Assembly (NCBI GenBank): GCA_963920575.1
Contig: OY986968.1
Span: 4,519,485 to 4,583,484 of the forward strand
Length of the DNA stretch: 64,000 bases
DNA from: Narthecium ossifragum
Taxonomy: Eukaryota > Streptophyta > Magnoliopsida > Dioscoreales > Nartheciaceae
Direction of reading: 5' to 3'
The notes under the pieces: generated by a model
Told to the model about the DNA's origin: nothing
What the model saw: the letters and a program-made list of their open reading frames with translations, nothing else
Database searches by the model: none
Part shown: positions 45,020-58,206 of the stretch, in pieces
Numbering within the stretch: the first letter of the stretch is position 1
How the letters are laid out: each line of letters begins with the position of its first letter
Program-made: the position numbers and the translations under genes

Positions 45020-46903
45020 AGCCCGAGTGCTAAGAAATTTTATTTACAGCACCCGAGCAAGCGCATGTAGCCCATCCTCGAGCTACCAGTCAAAACCGGT
45101 GCTCTCAACTCTACATCACTTCGCAACCTTGTCCGCCCTAACATTGGAAGGCCTCGGTATATACAAGACTAACACCGACTCGAAGGAATTAATAAGTTGC
45201 CAAATCGACCTAACAATTCCTTGCAGCCCTTCAAGCCAAACTCTATGACCATTTATAATATCGACAACATCCTTCACATCTGACTCGATGACAATCCTGG
45301 CTCTTTGCTAGGCCTTGGACCACTCCATTCCTTTAAGAATCACTGCGAGCTCAACTTCAACAATAGTCTCCGTCAGCATGCACTCCCCATGAACTCATTC
45401 GCACCCTCCCAAGCTGTCACATCCAATTACTCCAACAACAGAACAATCACTTTGGCCATCCCGAGATGCATCAACTTGGCAAACATGGTATCCCTCCTTG
45501 TTTTGCGGTTGGGTGATGGTTGTTCCCTCCCTCAACGCTTCATCAGCAAGTCGGGCTGCTCTCCGTGCCAAGAACTCCGACAAGTATTGCTTCCGTTTGA
45601 ATACCAATAGATTGCGATCTTTTCAACCAAGCCAGAGTCCATATGCTATGTAAGCCTTGAGTCGGTGGATTTCGGGCTGGATGGAGGATCGGAGAAGGCC
45701 TCTAACGAGGTTCCCAGCATCCCAATTACAAGATTCCCGCCCCAACTTGCAACAATAGTTTTTCAATGACACTTCTCGTAGCAGGGCAATCGAAGAGAAC
45801 ATGTGTTATTGACTCGTCATTCGCGCCACAGCGGGGACACTCATGATCCGGAGAGATGCCCATCTTCCACAACTTCTCACGAACATGTAGCTTCCCTCGT
45901 AAGGCCTTCCAGATGAAGGTCTTCACGTGTGGGCTTACATGTAATTGCTAGATGTTGGACCAACACTCATCCGGGACATTGCGCGAGAGAACTGTACATC
46001 GATGTAGCAGCATCTGGTAGGCTGAAGCTGAGGTAACAGATTCATCTCTGTTGAAGTCCCATCTGAGCCATCTCCAATCATCTTTTGCACCAATAGCCAA
46101 GTCATCTATAGCCGCTACAAGGTCCGAATGGAACATAGTATTTAGCTTCCTCCTATCCTAAGCTCCATTGACTCTCAAATTCCCCACCACAAGATCATCG
46201 GTGGTGCATGTGTTGTAGAGGAATGGACATAGTTGGAGTGGCTCGTCCAATACCCAGCTATCATCGAGAACTCTGACTTGGTTGTGCTCCCCCAGGCGCC
46301 ACTTGATTCCTAGCCTCAAGTCCTCGACAGCTATACAGATAGACTTCCAATGGTTGGATCGAAAGCTCATGCTTCAAGAACACCTCCGCTCGCTTCAATT
46401 TGTGGGCCCTTTGCCATAGGCTGACGTCCTTGACGCTGAGGCCACCAACCTCTTTCGGTTTGCATACATCGCGCCAAGCCACCTGCCCGATTCCTCGGCA
46501 GCCTTTCCACAAGAAGCTGCAGTAGATTCTCTCTAGGCGTTTGATCACAGCAATATGGATGCTTGAAGTTGTCATTGCATAAACTGGGATGCCTTGGAGG
46601 ATTGATTTCAGGAGAACTAATCTCCCTGCTTAAGAGATCTTTTTCCCTTGCCAAGATACGACTTTGCTTGTTATTTTGTCAATCCCATGTTGGAAAAATT
46701 AACAATGCGGAGCTGCTTGTGGCTGATTGACGCGCCAAGATAGTTCCAGGTGCCCTTGGCTTCACCAACACCCAAGATCCCATGGATAATAATTCTCCGG
46801 CTCTTATCTACTACCTTTGAAAATCTGATGCTAGACTTTGAGGGATTCACCTCAAGGCCGCTCAAGAATTTGAAGTAGAGAAGATTTTGCTGAAGTCGCC
46901 AGG
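45020..46903 (-). pseudogene. LINE ORF2 C-terminal half: RT end, zinc-binding region, RNase H
   Basis: In minus-strand order: the end of the reverse transcriptase (FLSGLEVNPSKSSIRFSK, GTWNYLGASISHK near 46870-46680), then ERIYCSFLWKGC and the KPKEVGGLSVKD block near 46520-46420, then a linker and the zf-RVT-type motif CPRCGANDESITHVLFDC near 45830-45780. It ends in a plant RNase H-like domain (QVDASRDGQS near 45480, VIESDVKDVVDI near 45290, VRADKVAK near 45110). Several stops and frameshifts break the frame. The N-terminal endonuclease is absent. Confidence 0.85.
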
Positions 46904-48632
46904 TGATAAGACGTGAAAAGTGCACAAATCACCCTTTTAATTAGGTCTAGTTAGTCTCCGAGCAATGCTATTTTGATAGTCTATGATGTATTTTAGGTAT
47001 AAGAGCCTTCAATGAAGATTAGATCATGTTTGGTGCTAAAACGAACAAATAAAGATCTGCTAGGAGCAAAGGAATGAAGATGGATTAGCTTTGAAGATTA
47101 CACTGTACTTTCTCAGGAAGACCCAGATGATGTGCCATATATGGTTGGAAAGCTCTTGAAGTCTAGTTTCTGGAGAATTTTACGGTTCATGATTCCGAGT
47201 TTCCTAGAGGAAGTGACAGCAATTTTAGAACCAATGGCGCAGTCTGGATGGCAAAACAGTAAATATGTAGGAAAGTCCGATCGATCCGACAACTAGAGTA
47301 GGATCGATCCGTCTATGCAAAAACCTGATAGAACGTATACTTTTTAGCTGTACACAGTCAGATCGATCCCTCCATCCATCCTACTGAGTCTGATCGATCC
47401 GACACCTAGAGAAGGATCGATCCGACTCGGGCGTAGCCAGAAATTGAAGATTTTGATGAGTAGGATCGATCCTACACCCCTAGAGGGATCAATCCTACCT
47501 TCCCAGTGAAAAAAATCAACGGTTTAGATCTAATCCGAGGATGGAGACACTTAAGGCTATAAATAGACATCTTTTAGTGTTTTTTGGGGGGCTCTTCCTT
47601 GGCCTTTTGGCTGAGCCTTCTTGGTTCTTTTTCTTCCTTCTTTTACATAAGTTAGGTTAGATCTTTGGGGGAAGATCCATGGGTGGAGCGTGGCGACAAC
47701 CTTCATCGACGGATCTCCTTTCTAAAGATGAGTAGCTAACCCTAACCATGGGATTCTTATGATGTAATTAGGGTTTCTATTAGGGATTTCTTAGATCTAG
47801 GGCTTGTATACATTATTGATTGGCTTATATGGATTGATTTCTATTTCTTTTATACCTTGGTGTTGATTTCTTACTGGATGTATGGATTGTTCTTGTTTGC
47901 ACTTGATTTCGGAGCTTGTGTATGCTAAGGCTTGGATTGGATTCATCTAAATAAGAGGACTATGCTAGTCCCATGGTATCTCAGATGAAATCTTCTTCGT
48001 GATTAGGGATTGTATAGTGCTAGTCGCACTATAGTAGTGCTAGTCCCACTACGTTCCATCCCTAATCCTTCATGCATCTTACCTTTGTAGTTTCGGCCAT
48101 CGAGATTCGAAGTCATCTCGATCGTACACCTAAATCCATATCCATGTTATTATTTGCGATGAATTCATCCTAATAAGAGGGTTCATTAACAGTGAACGTA
48201 ACTAATCATTCGGTCACTGATAATTAGATAATTGTTTTTGCCAACAAGGAATCCTAAACAGAACTTGTTGAGTGATAAGGAGAACTAGCCATTCACTTAT
48301 CAATTATTAGGAAGCCACTCATCGTGTTTGCATGCCCTAATCTTAGGAAGACTTGGTAGAACCTTAGTTACTGATTAAGAACTCCATGGTATCTTTTATC
48401 GCATTTATAAATCCTTTAGTATTAGTTTAGTTTCAATTCTGGATATTTTCCCAACTTATCGGTAAGAATACTTAGATTGAGTTTAGTTGTTTAATTATTT
48501 TCCTACGTATTCCCTGTGGATTCGACTCAGACTCACTGCTCACTACCCCTAAAGTAGTTAGTTAGTAGTTTGATTATAAATTTGTAATTTGGAGTAAACT
48601 TGTTAAGGAACGACACTTTTCAAGTCGTATCA
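46904..48632 (+). mobile_element. Solo LTR inserted in the LINE
   Basis: 1729 bp, starting TGATAAGACGTGAAAAGTGC and ending CAAGTCGTATCA. The flanks are CCAGG (46899-46903) and CCATG (48633-48637), a 5-bp TSD with one difference. GATCGATC-type motifs lie at 47275-47500, upstream of TATAAATA at 47558-47565. The duplicate locus at 60010-60030 has the uninterrupted sequence, i.e. an empty site. About 180 bp (47095-47270) is shared with the Athila-family LTRs. Confidence 0.85.
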
Positions 48633-48903
48633 CCATGCCTCCAAACAAGTGGCTCGAGTGACAATCAAACAAGCCAAAATTGCTTCTAGAAACTCCAAAT
48701 TAAGAGTGATGGAAATATGAAAGTTGTTAGAACACAATTGAAGTGACTAAAGGCAACTCTTCTATTAAGCTTTTGGGATAACTGATGACTTAAAATGATA
48801 AAAGAGCACGGCTTTAGAGTTCGAGTTCTGACCACATCAGTCTCCTCCCTAAAAATAGGTCGGAAAGGAAATTATCAATCTTTATCAACAAAGGAAATGT
48901 CCC

Positions 48904-50732
<1,829 letters not shown>

Positions 50733-50756
50733 CTGCATACAAGAATGGGTTGTTAC

Positions 50757-51373
50757 TGTTGGGATTGATGGCAAGAAAAATAATGGGAAAAAATGAAATA
50801 AAGAGGAGATACAAATTTAACGTGGAAAACATTCCGCCAAACTACCGCGAAGTAAAAACCACGGGAAGAAGGGCTTCACTATGTGAGGAGATTAACAGAG
50901 CACTTTCTCTCTAACTCTCACACAATATTCTCTCTTCCCTCCTAAGACGTTCTCACGTCCTTACATATCTCTCTGCCTCTCTGCTTCCTCTCAAGCCTCC
51001 ATTTTCTAGCAACCCACAAACCCCCACCTTTTAATAGCCTAACTCACTAGGAGTTTTATAGCTGTCTGATCAAAGAAGAGATACGCGTTGATCTCCTTCC
51101 CATGAGAATACATGCCAGCCGTCGGATCGTGACCTCCAAAGCAAGATACGCCAACATCCATGAAGCAATAAATGCCAACCCAATCATTGATTGTCCAGGA
51201 AGTCAATCAACCGCCATCATTAATTCGTTGCCATGCGATCTCGTGCACCCTCGCGCCTCAACGCCTCCAGAGCTTGACGCCTCGTCGACCTTCGACGCCT
51301 CCAAACGTCCACCATGTCGAGACGCCTCACCGCAATCGTCGATGCCAATCTCATGAGGATGGATTTCCCAACA
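50757..51373 (-). repeat. 3' LTR of the gag-only element (copy 1)
   Basis: 617 bp with inverted 8-bp ends TGTTGGGA/TCCCAACA. It lies 24 bp upstream of the splice acceptor of the receptor kinase membrane-span exon. Confidence 0.75.
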
Positions 51374-51720
51374 AACTCCACCTCCCGACTCATTAGAAAA
51401 GAACCCCATCGAGCTATTGTTAGCTTGGACCTTGCACTCTCCTTGTGTTGTGCTTCTTCAAGTCATTGTGCCTCATGACTTTTGAAGAATCCTTCGAATC
51501 CAAAGAACTCTCGATATCACCATCGAGTCTCGGACCTCCAAACACATTCAAGTCAACGCACCTCGTGACTCAGCCTCTCCAGTTGCTCTGATCTACCGGA
51601 ACCACCATCGTACCTCTAGCAGGGAAGCTCCCTCGTAATGACACACACGTCGCTGTCGAGTGTCACTACAGTCGTATTCCCTTCATCCTCCTTAACCTTT
51701 CCGATAGCAAGGTCATCCTT
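51374..51720 (-). other. Internal 3' region of the gag-only element, no coding
   Basis: The sequence between the gag stop and the 3' LTR. No protease, integrase or RT motif is present, so the element depends on another element's enzymes if it moves. Confidence 0.6.
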
Positions 51721-52347
51721 TTACTTCATGTATTGTCGCTTGATATGGCCGTCCTTCCCGCAGTAGTAGCAAGTAACTGTCTTCCCTTTGATCTCGACAT
51801 CCTTCCCATTCAAGCACTTCCTCTCTACCAAATTCGCCTTTGAGACTGGCTCATCTGTTGACATCTTTTTGAAGGCATTGGAGAGCAGTGCCACCGTGAC
51901 TTCCTCTGTCTCTAGGGACCCATTCCCATAGAGTAATGTAGTCACCAGGTGCTCGTAGGAAGGTGGAAGAAACACCAAAATGAGGAGGGCCTTGTCTTCA
52001 TCATCCACTATAACCTCCACAGTCATCAACTGGGTGATGATCCTATTGAAGATGTTCAAGTGCTCCATCAGATCTGTACCTTCATTCATCCACAGAATGT
52101 ACAGCTGTTGCTTCAGGAATAACTTGTTCGTCAGAGATTTGGTCATGAACAAGCTCTCTAACCTTGACCACAACCCTGCAGTCGTGTCCTTGTTGATGAC
52201 GTTGTATATAACTTCATCCGCTAAGCAGAGCCTGATGGTGTTCACCGCCTTCATCTCGATCACCTCCCAATCATTGGTCGTCATGGATTCGGGCTTCTTT
52301 CCCTTCTGGGCTTTGAACAGACCCTGCTGCATCAGGATATCCTTCAC
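51721..52347 (-). CDS. Copia-type Gag (UBN2 family) of the gag-only element, copy 1
   Basis: Residues show the copia gag core: KDILMQQGLFKA, SRLESLFMTKSLTNKLFLKQ, LYILWMNEGTDLMEHLNIFN, LLILVFLPPSYEHLVTTLLYG, and a C-terminal zinc knuckle CYYCGKDGHIKRQY in which the fourth metal ligand is Tyr instead of Cys. The frame opens after an in-frame TAG near 52360, just upstream of the codons expected for the gag N-terminus (FGLW and then a stop); the first codon used is GTG, so a normal start is lacking. Probably not functional as it stands, but 208 codons have stayed open. Confidence 0.75.
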   Translation of the reverse strand: MKDILMQQGLFKAQKGKKPESMTTNDWEVIEMKAVNTIRLCLADEVIYNVINKDTTAGLWSRLESLFMTKSLTNKLFLKQQLYILWMNEGTDLMEHLNIFNRIITQLMTVEVIVDDEDKALLILVFLPPSYEHLVTTLLYGNGSLETEEVTVALLSNAFKKMSTDEPVSKANLVERKCLNGKDVEIKGKTVTCYYCGKDGHIKRQYMK

Positions 52348-52462
52348 CCGCTGCTACCACAAACCGAAGTTGCTTTTTCCATCGAATCACTCAACCTTGA
52401 AATGAGAAGCTTAGGCGTTCCCCGCATCACAAACCAAAAATGAACCTAGCTATGATACCACT

Positions 52463-53540
52463 TGTTGGGATTGGTGGCAAGGAAAATAATAGAAAAAAAG
52501 GAAATAAAGATGAGACACAAATTAAACGTAGAAAACCTTCCGGTAAACTACCGCGAAGAAAAAACCACGGGAAGAAGGGCTTCACTATGTGAGGAGATTT
52601 ACAGAGCACTCTCTCTCTCTCTAACTCTCACACCAATCCTCTCTCTTCCCTCTCGGTACGTTATCACATACTTACAGATCTCTCTTCCACTCTGCTTTCT
52701 CTCAAGCCTCCACTTTCTATCAAGCCACACACATGCACCTTAGAAACCTTAAGTTGTAACCCCCACCTTTTAATAGCCTAACTCACTAGGAGTTTTATAG
52801 CTGTCTGATCAAAGAAGATATACGCGTTGATCTCCTTCCCATGAGAATACATGCCAGCCGTCGGATCACGACCTCCAAAGCATGATACGCCAACATCCAT
52901 GAAGCAATAAATGCCAACCCAATCATTGATTTTCCAGGAAGTCAATCAACGACCATCATTAATTCGCTACCATGCGATCTCGTGCACCCTCTCACCTCCA
53001 CACCTTCGAAGCTTGACGCATCATCGACCTTCGACACCTTCGAAGCTCGACACCTCAACGACCTTCGACACCTCCGGAGCTCGACGCCTCATTGACCTTC
53101 GACGCCTCCTGACGTCCACCATGTCGAAACACCTCGTCAACCTTCCCATGAGAATACATGCCAGCCGTCGGATCATGACCTCCAAAGCAAGATATGCCAA
53201 CAGCGGGGAAGCAATAAATGCTAACCCAATCATTGATTGTCTAGGAAGTCAATCAACGGCCATCATTAATTCACTGCCATGTGATCTCGTGCACCCTCGC
53301 CGCCTCGACGCCTCTGGAGCTCGATGCCTCATCGACCTTCGACACCTTCAAAACTCAACGCCTCATCGACCTTCGACGCCTCTGGATGTCCACCATGTCG
53401 AAACGCCTCATCAACCTTCGACGCCTGCAGATATCCACCATGTCGAAATGCCTCATCGATCTTCAACGCCTCCAGACGTCCACCATGTCAAGATGTCTCA
53501 CCGCAATCGTCGATGCCAATCTCATGAGAGGGATTTCCCA
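52463..53540 (-). repeat. 5' LTR of the gag-only element, expanded by internal duplication
   Basis: It starts TGTTGGGATTG. A block of about 309 bp (from about 52840, CATGAGAATACATGCCAGCC) is repeated from 53149, making this LTR longer than its 617-bp partner. Within it, a GACGCCTC/ACCTTCGACG minisatellite runs at about 52990-53510. Confidence 0.7.
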
Positions 53541-53866
53541 AAAATTAGTTGGTAACTCCGGACTTGTTCTCCTAACAAAAGAACGCATTACTTGTCTTAA
53601 GATAACAATTCAATTTTTAAAGATAAGTACAGTTAGGTTGCAGAATGGCAAGAGAAAGCACAGATTTTCGTAAAACAGGGGGTTTATTTTCCAAATACTC
53701 CCTACCATATAACTATATCGCGTAAAAGCCCTACCTTATTGATATTTATATTTTGCTCCCTCTCTTCTTCGCTTTCTTAGTAGCTTTCTTAGTAAAAAGC
53801 CCCTATCATTAAATTCTTTTCAATAACTTTTTCTTATCCTCATTCTTTAAGTTCGTTTTTTTGTAA
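53541..53866. other. No gene seen
   Basis: AT-rich sequence between the LTR and the MITE at 53867. Confidence 0.45.
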
Positions 53867-54985
53867 GAGCATTATCAACAGCTTCCCTATCGCTATCCCT
53901 ACTTTAAAGTGATTTTATGTCATTCACTAATATAGGGAATCACTTTTTGACTTGTTCAACCAACAGATTCCCTATATTGATTCCCTATATCACTTAAAAA
54001 TTTTAAATTTTAAAATTTCAATCATTTTTTAATGACTTTCAATATATATATATATATATATAAATAATGTTTTATATATTATATTATATTTATTATATTA
54101 TATATTATATATTATGTTATATTATATATAAGTATTATATATAGTATTATATATATGTATATGTATATATACATATAGATATATAATACTATATTATATC
54201 AACCTTATAAGGAGCAAAAACGGTTACAACCGTTTACCTCCTATTAGTTTATTTACATATATATTTCCCTAAGTTAACTTTGTATATTTTTATCATCTTC
54301 CCTAGGTTAGTTTTAAATATGCATCCTTATAATAGTTTTAAATATACATCCTTATAATCATAAGCCAGGAGATTAGTTTTAAATATACATACTTATCTAC
54401 CTTATATGATCCAAGGGTAGTTACTTTTATGACTCATCATCTGAGTCATAAACTTATACACACATGGCATACACGTGGCATACAAGTGGTATAAAATTAT
54501 AATTAAATAAACAAAAAAAAGGATAGTGGCTGATGTGGCGTAAGTTATAATAAAGATAGTGGGGGCGGACAGTTAGCCGTGCCAGGTGGCACGGGCCCAC
54601 CACCTAGTATATATATATATATATATTATAGACACATATACACATATATATGATCCGAATCACTAATCATATTATTTATGCTGATGTGGCAGAGAGTGTG
54701 TAAAATAATACTATTTTAAGATTTAGGGAATGTGTTTGGGAATCAAGGGTCCGTTTGGCATCCGCCGGATCCCCGAAAATGGGATCCGCCCAAGGGCGGA
54801 TCCCATTTTCGGGGTCCACTCCGTCCCCTGGATACCGCGGATCCGCGGTATCCAAATAGCCCCTAAGTTGGTATTAGGGAATGGGATAGGGAATGACTAT
54901 AGGGATATGGAATGTGTTTGATGACAAATTCTAATTATATTTTCTAAACTTAGGGATAGGAATAGGGAAGCAGTTGGAAATGCTT
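53867..54985. mobile_element. MITE of the same family as 41310-42193, with AT satellite and small insert
   Basis: The ends GAGCATTATCAACAGCTTCCC and GGGAAGCAGTTGGAAATGCTT are inverted and flanked by TAA (53864-53866 and 54986-54988). It contains a TA/TATAT-rich tract (about 54039-54200) and a further small inverted-repeat element at 54746-54865 (GGTCCGTTTGGCATCCGC and its inverse GCGGTATCCAAATAGCCCC). Confidence 0.65.
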
Positions 54986-55029
54986 TAATAACCCTGCTTT
55001 TTCTAACCCTCGCCAAACAGACCTAAAAG

Positions 55030-55938
55030 TTGCAAAAAAAAAAAATCCTCAACTGTCAAAACAAGGCGTTTTTTCCGAGGCATTATGGAACTGATGGTAA
55101 AATAGTCTCCTTCACACTAGCTCACCACCACCACCTACGTAGCCACCCATCGCCGGCTCCACCTTCTCCGACGAAGCACTCCAACTCCGGCCATCTCCTT
55201 CCCCTATCACAAGTTCTCACTCCTCCGACCACCACCCAACCATCTCAACCTTTTCCCCAACACCAGCCATCACCGATTGAACCCCCAACCACCATTAACT
55301 CCGGCAACTCCTCCTTTTCCAAGTCCGGCGACCTCCACCCCTCTCTCCTCTATCTATTCCGACGGCCCTTCCCTACCAGCCACTTCCCTCGCCGCCAACC
55401 ACCTCCTCCAACCCCGACTCGAGCCTCCTGTCCGTTTTCTCCATTTCCTGCGACTCACTCACACTCGCCGGAGCCCCTTCATCTCCGGTGGCCTTTGGAC
55501 GGACTTGGGGTGGTGAACATCGAGAAGGAGAGCCTGACATGCGGTGAGATCGGCGGAGGAAGGCTTGGAGGGAGATTGGGCGTCGTCCTGGGCTTCTAGG
55601 GGGGCTCACCGGGGTCGGATGAAATGGTTCGTGGCCGTGACGACATGGTTCCGATGAGGATCTTCGATGTCGAGCTCGGGACGGCGTCGAAGCTCCGAGG
55701 GAGAGGGAGGTCGTCCGGTTCGGCGGCGAGGCGAGGTCGGAATGGGGTGAGCTCGCCGTGGGCAGCGGGGATCGGGTGCGGGGTGGGTCGCCGGGTTCGA
55801 TGGAGGCGATGGGCTCCCAGCGATCCACCCCATGTGCTTGAACGCATAGGGGAGGCCAAGGACCCCCCCGCCCCAGCGATTGCTATGAACATGTTGGCGA
55901 ACATCTTGGGCTGCGAGGAGAGATTGGGGGGGGCTGTG
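55030..55938. other. GC-rich block of unknown origin adjoining the duplicated segment
   Basis: GC-rich with long overlapping frames on both strands (for example 55030-55599 plus and 55373-55828 minus). None has a recognisable domain; their length is what GC-rich, Pro/Ser/Arg-coding sequence gives by chance. It ends exactly where homology to the LRK10-like locus begins (55939). A captured gene fragment is possible but not shown. Confidence 0.4.
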
Positions 55939-57127
55939 TTATGAGATCCATTTCAAGTACCAGAGTTGCAATCGATTTACCTTGGCTGTCATTCTGATCT
56001 GCAACATGAAACACAAACAATGCACAGAAGTTAGTACCAGAGTTACAATGCACAGAAGTTAGTACCAGAGTTACAATGGCAGAGAATCAAAAGAGTTTGT
56101 TATCTCTGTTCTAAGAGAAGATGCTACAACATGCAAAGATAGGAGACAGGATTATCTTGGCATGTGATTTGGTATCAAAGGGACACTGGGTGTTTTTCGG
56201 ATAGCCGCCATTAAGACTGCAGTTGCCACCTATAACTTTGCAGTCAAAGCATTCAGGATCAAGCTCAACTTGATCAGAGAAACCACCAGACAATAGAGAA
56301 AGCTTGTCGCCGTGATCGTTAAACAAGATCTTCCACTCAAACGAAGGCCGATGAGTGTTCCTACATACAGGAGGCAGCTGCTCCAGCGTCGAATCCTCTA
56401 CCTTGCTTGTAAAGTAGAAGTCATAATCTTGGCAAGGAGTCTCGCCGGAGACCGAGAAGAAACTCCTGCGAGTAGTTACTCGCGATCCTATCGCAAGTGA
56501 AAAAGGATTGCTCGATGGGGAGGATATCATCGCAACGAGAAAGATTAAAACCAATAGCAGGTCGACTGAAGTTGAATAGGAAACTGCATCCACTTTCTTC
56601 AAAGGGATGGCCAAGTACGGGATCTTGAACTACAAGGTTGTAATTTTGGTACTCAATGCTCTTCAGAGGGTACCACTTATCATTTTCCGCCAATTGGATG
56701 ACTGCTTGTGTTACTTTACAATTGATCATGTAAGGTTGGGAGCATGAGAGGTTTGCAGAGAAAGGAGGCTTGATCAGTCCATGGAAGTCTCCACAGTTGA
56801 AGTTTGTTGGAGGGTGTAAGGAATCATGTTAAGATTCATATAAGTTGGTAAATTTTATTGATTTAAAATTTAAATTAGTTAAATTAGATTTATGGTTTAT
56901 ACAAGACTAATTAAAGACAGATTGGATCAAGTGAGATCAAATTAGCTCAAGTCACATCATGTTTGATCAAGTTAATACCAAGTATTAATCATTGTTGTTG
57001 GATTGGAGGGAAGCGGAATCGGATGGCTTGGATAGATAACCTAACTACATATAGCATGTTGGGAAGAGAGAAGGTTGGCTCTCGGCGGAAAAAGAACAGA
57101 GAAGAGAAGGGAAATAGAGAGAAGTTA

Positions 57128-57323
57128 GCCCATGTTTGGTGTTGGGATACCTTATTCCGGTTAAGGGGGTTAAGGAATTTTGGGGTTAGAAAAATGGGGT
57201 TAAGGAGTGGGGATAAATTTATTCTCATTTTGGTGTTTGGGGATAAGTAGTAATGATTGCTTGGGATAAGGAAAAAGTTTTTAGGGATAGGGGTAGGATT
57301 TGTAGCTAATACCAAACATACTC
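57128..57323. mobile_element. Small Harbinger-like MITE
   Basis: 196 bp. GCCCATGTTTGGTGTT and the inverse of AATACCAAACATACTC form the ends, flanked by TTA (57125-57127 and 57324-57326). Confidence 0.65.
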
Positions 57324-57714
57324 TTATATATAATGTGCTCAGAATTAGATTAATTTAATTATGAGAATGTCGACATGCCTCCAGATATGTCTGTTAATTG
57401 TACGAAAATTATATTAATAAATACAAATGATTAATAAATTAACATTATATTATCACGTACGAAGAGATCGGACACCCGCTGACACATGCAGTGTTGAACT
57501 CCGCGGTCATTGGCTTGACGACTTCCCCGTAGAAGGCGCGATTGTAATCTTCATAGAATTTGATTATGCCTTCGTACGGTGATTGAAATTTGCGGTAACA
57601 AGCACTTGGATACTTGTCAACTTGAGCGTGACACTCACACCGCGTTTCATAGATACCGGGTTGTTGACCGCGATAGATCACGAAATAAGTCATCTACAAC
57701 AAACACATTGCAAT

Positions 57715-58206
57715 TAGGGGTGGCAATTGGACCCGTGAACCCGTCCCGACCCGAATTTAGCGGGTTTGGGTTTGGGGTATTCGGGTGTGGATCGGGTTCG
57801 GGTTTACTCGTCACCGACCCGTTAATAACCGGATCAGGTACGGGTTGAGGATGGTAACCCGTGACCCGACTCATGACTCGTGACCTGACCCATGACCCGT
57901 GATCTGACCCGTTAACGACCCATGACCCGACACGTAACCCGTTAACTTATAAAATGATATTTTTAATAGAAAATTAATGTTGGAATAATGTGTTTGACCC
58001 TACTCGACCCGCTGGGAACCCGACCCGACCCATTTATTAAACGGGTCCGGCGGGTTGGGTTCGGGTTAACCCGTTTATTAACGGGTTGGGTTCGGGTCAA
58101 CCAAACTAACCCGTTTAATAAACGGGTCGGGTTCAGGTTGGAGCTTTGGGTCGAGATAATCGATCTCGACCCAAACCCGACCCGCCAACCCGTTTTGCCA
58201 CCCCTA
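57715..58206. mobile_element. hAT MITE with perfect 8-bp TSD
   Basis: 492 bp. The ends TAGGGGTGGCAA and TTGCCACCCCTA are perfectly inverted, flanked by identical ATTGCAAT (57707-57714 and 58207-58214). The interior is built from GACCCG/CGGGTC motifs. No coding is supported; the frames over it are chance. Confidence 0.9.

Larger units (their letters stand above)
44974..48687 (-). mobile_element. 5'-truncated LINE retrotransposon, split by a solo LTR
   Basis: The LINE sequence on the minus strand ends in a T-rich run on the plus strand (44989-45012, i.e. its poly-A tail). An identical 17-bp direct repeat, AAGCCAAAATTGCTTCT, lies at 44974-44990 and 48671-48687, which is a target-site duplication of LINE length. 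Only about the last 1.9 kb of the LINE is present, so the 5' end was truncated at insertion. The solo LTR at 46904-48632 was inserted later. Confidence 0.85.
50757..53540 (-). mobile_element. Gag-only copia-type LTR element (TR-GAG-like), copy 1
   Basis: The LTR at 50757-51373 starts TGTTGGGAT and ends ATTTCCCAACA, and a related LTR starts at 52463. Between them lies only a gag frame on the minus strand. A primer-binding site TGGTATCATAGC (minus, 52460-52449) abuts the 52463 LTR, so the element runs on the minus strand with its 5' LTR at the high-coordinate end. No pol is present. It is a non-autonomous element with a gag gene, like the TR-GAG class. The outer end near 53540 is uncertain and no TSD was confirmed. 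Confidence 0.75.

Noticed and set aside
55030..55904. Overlapping long frames in the GC-rich block as genes
   Set aside because: Frames exist on both strands and in several phases, as expected from GC-rich sequence; no domain supports any one.
57445..57693. 82-codon minus-strand frame with several Cys
   Set aside because: It lies inside the solo LTR and has no known domain; Cys content alone is not enough to call a gene.
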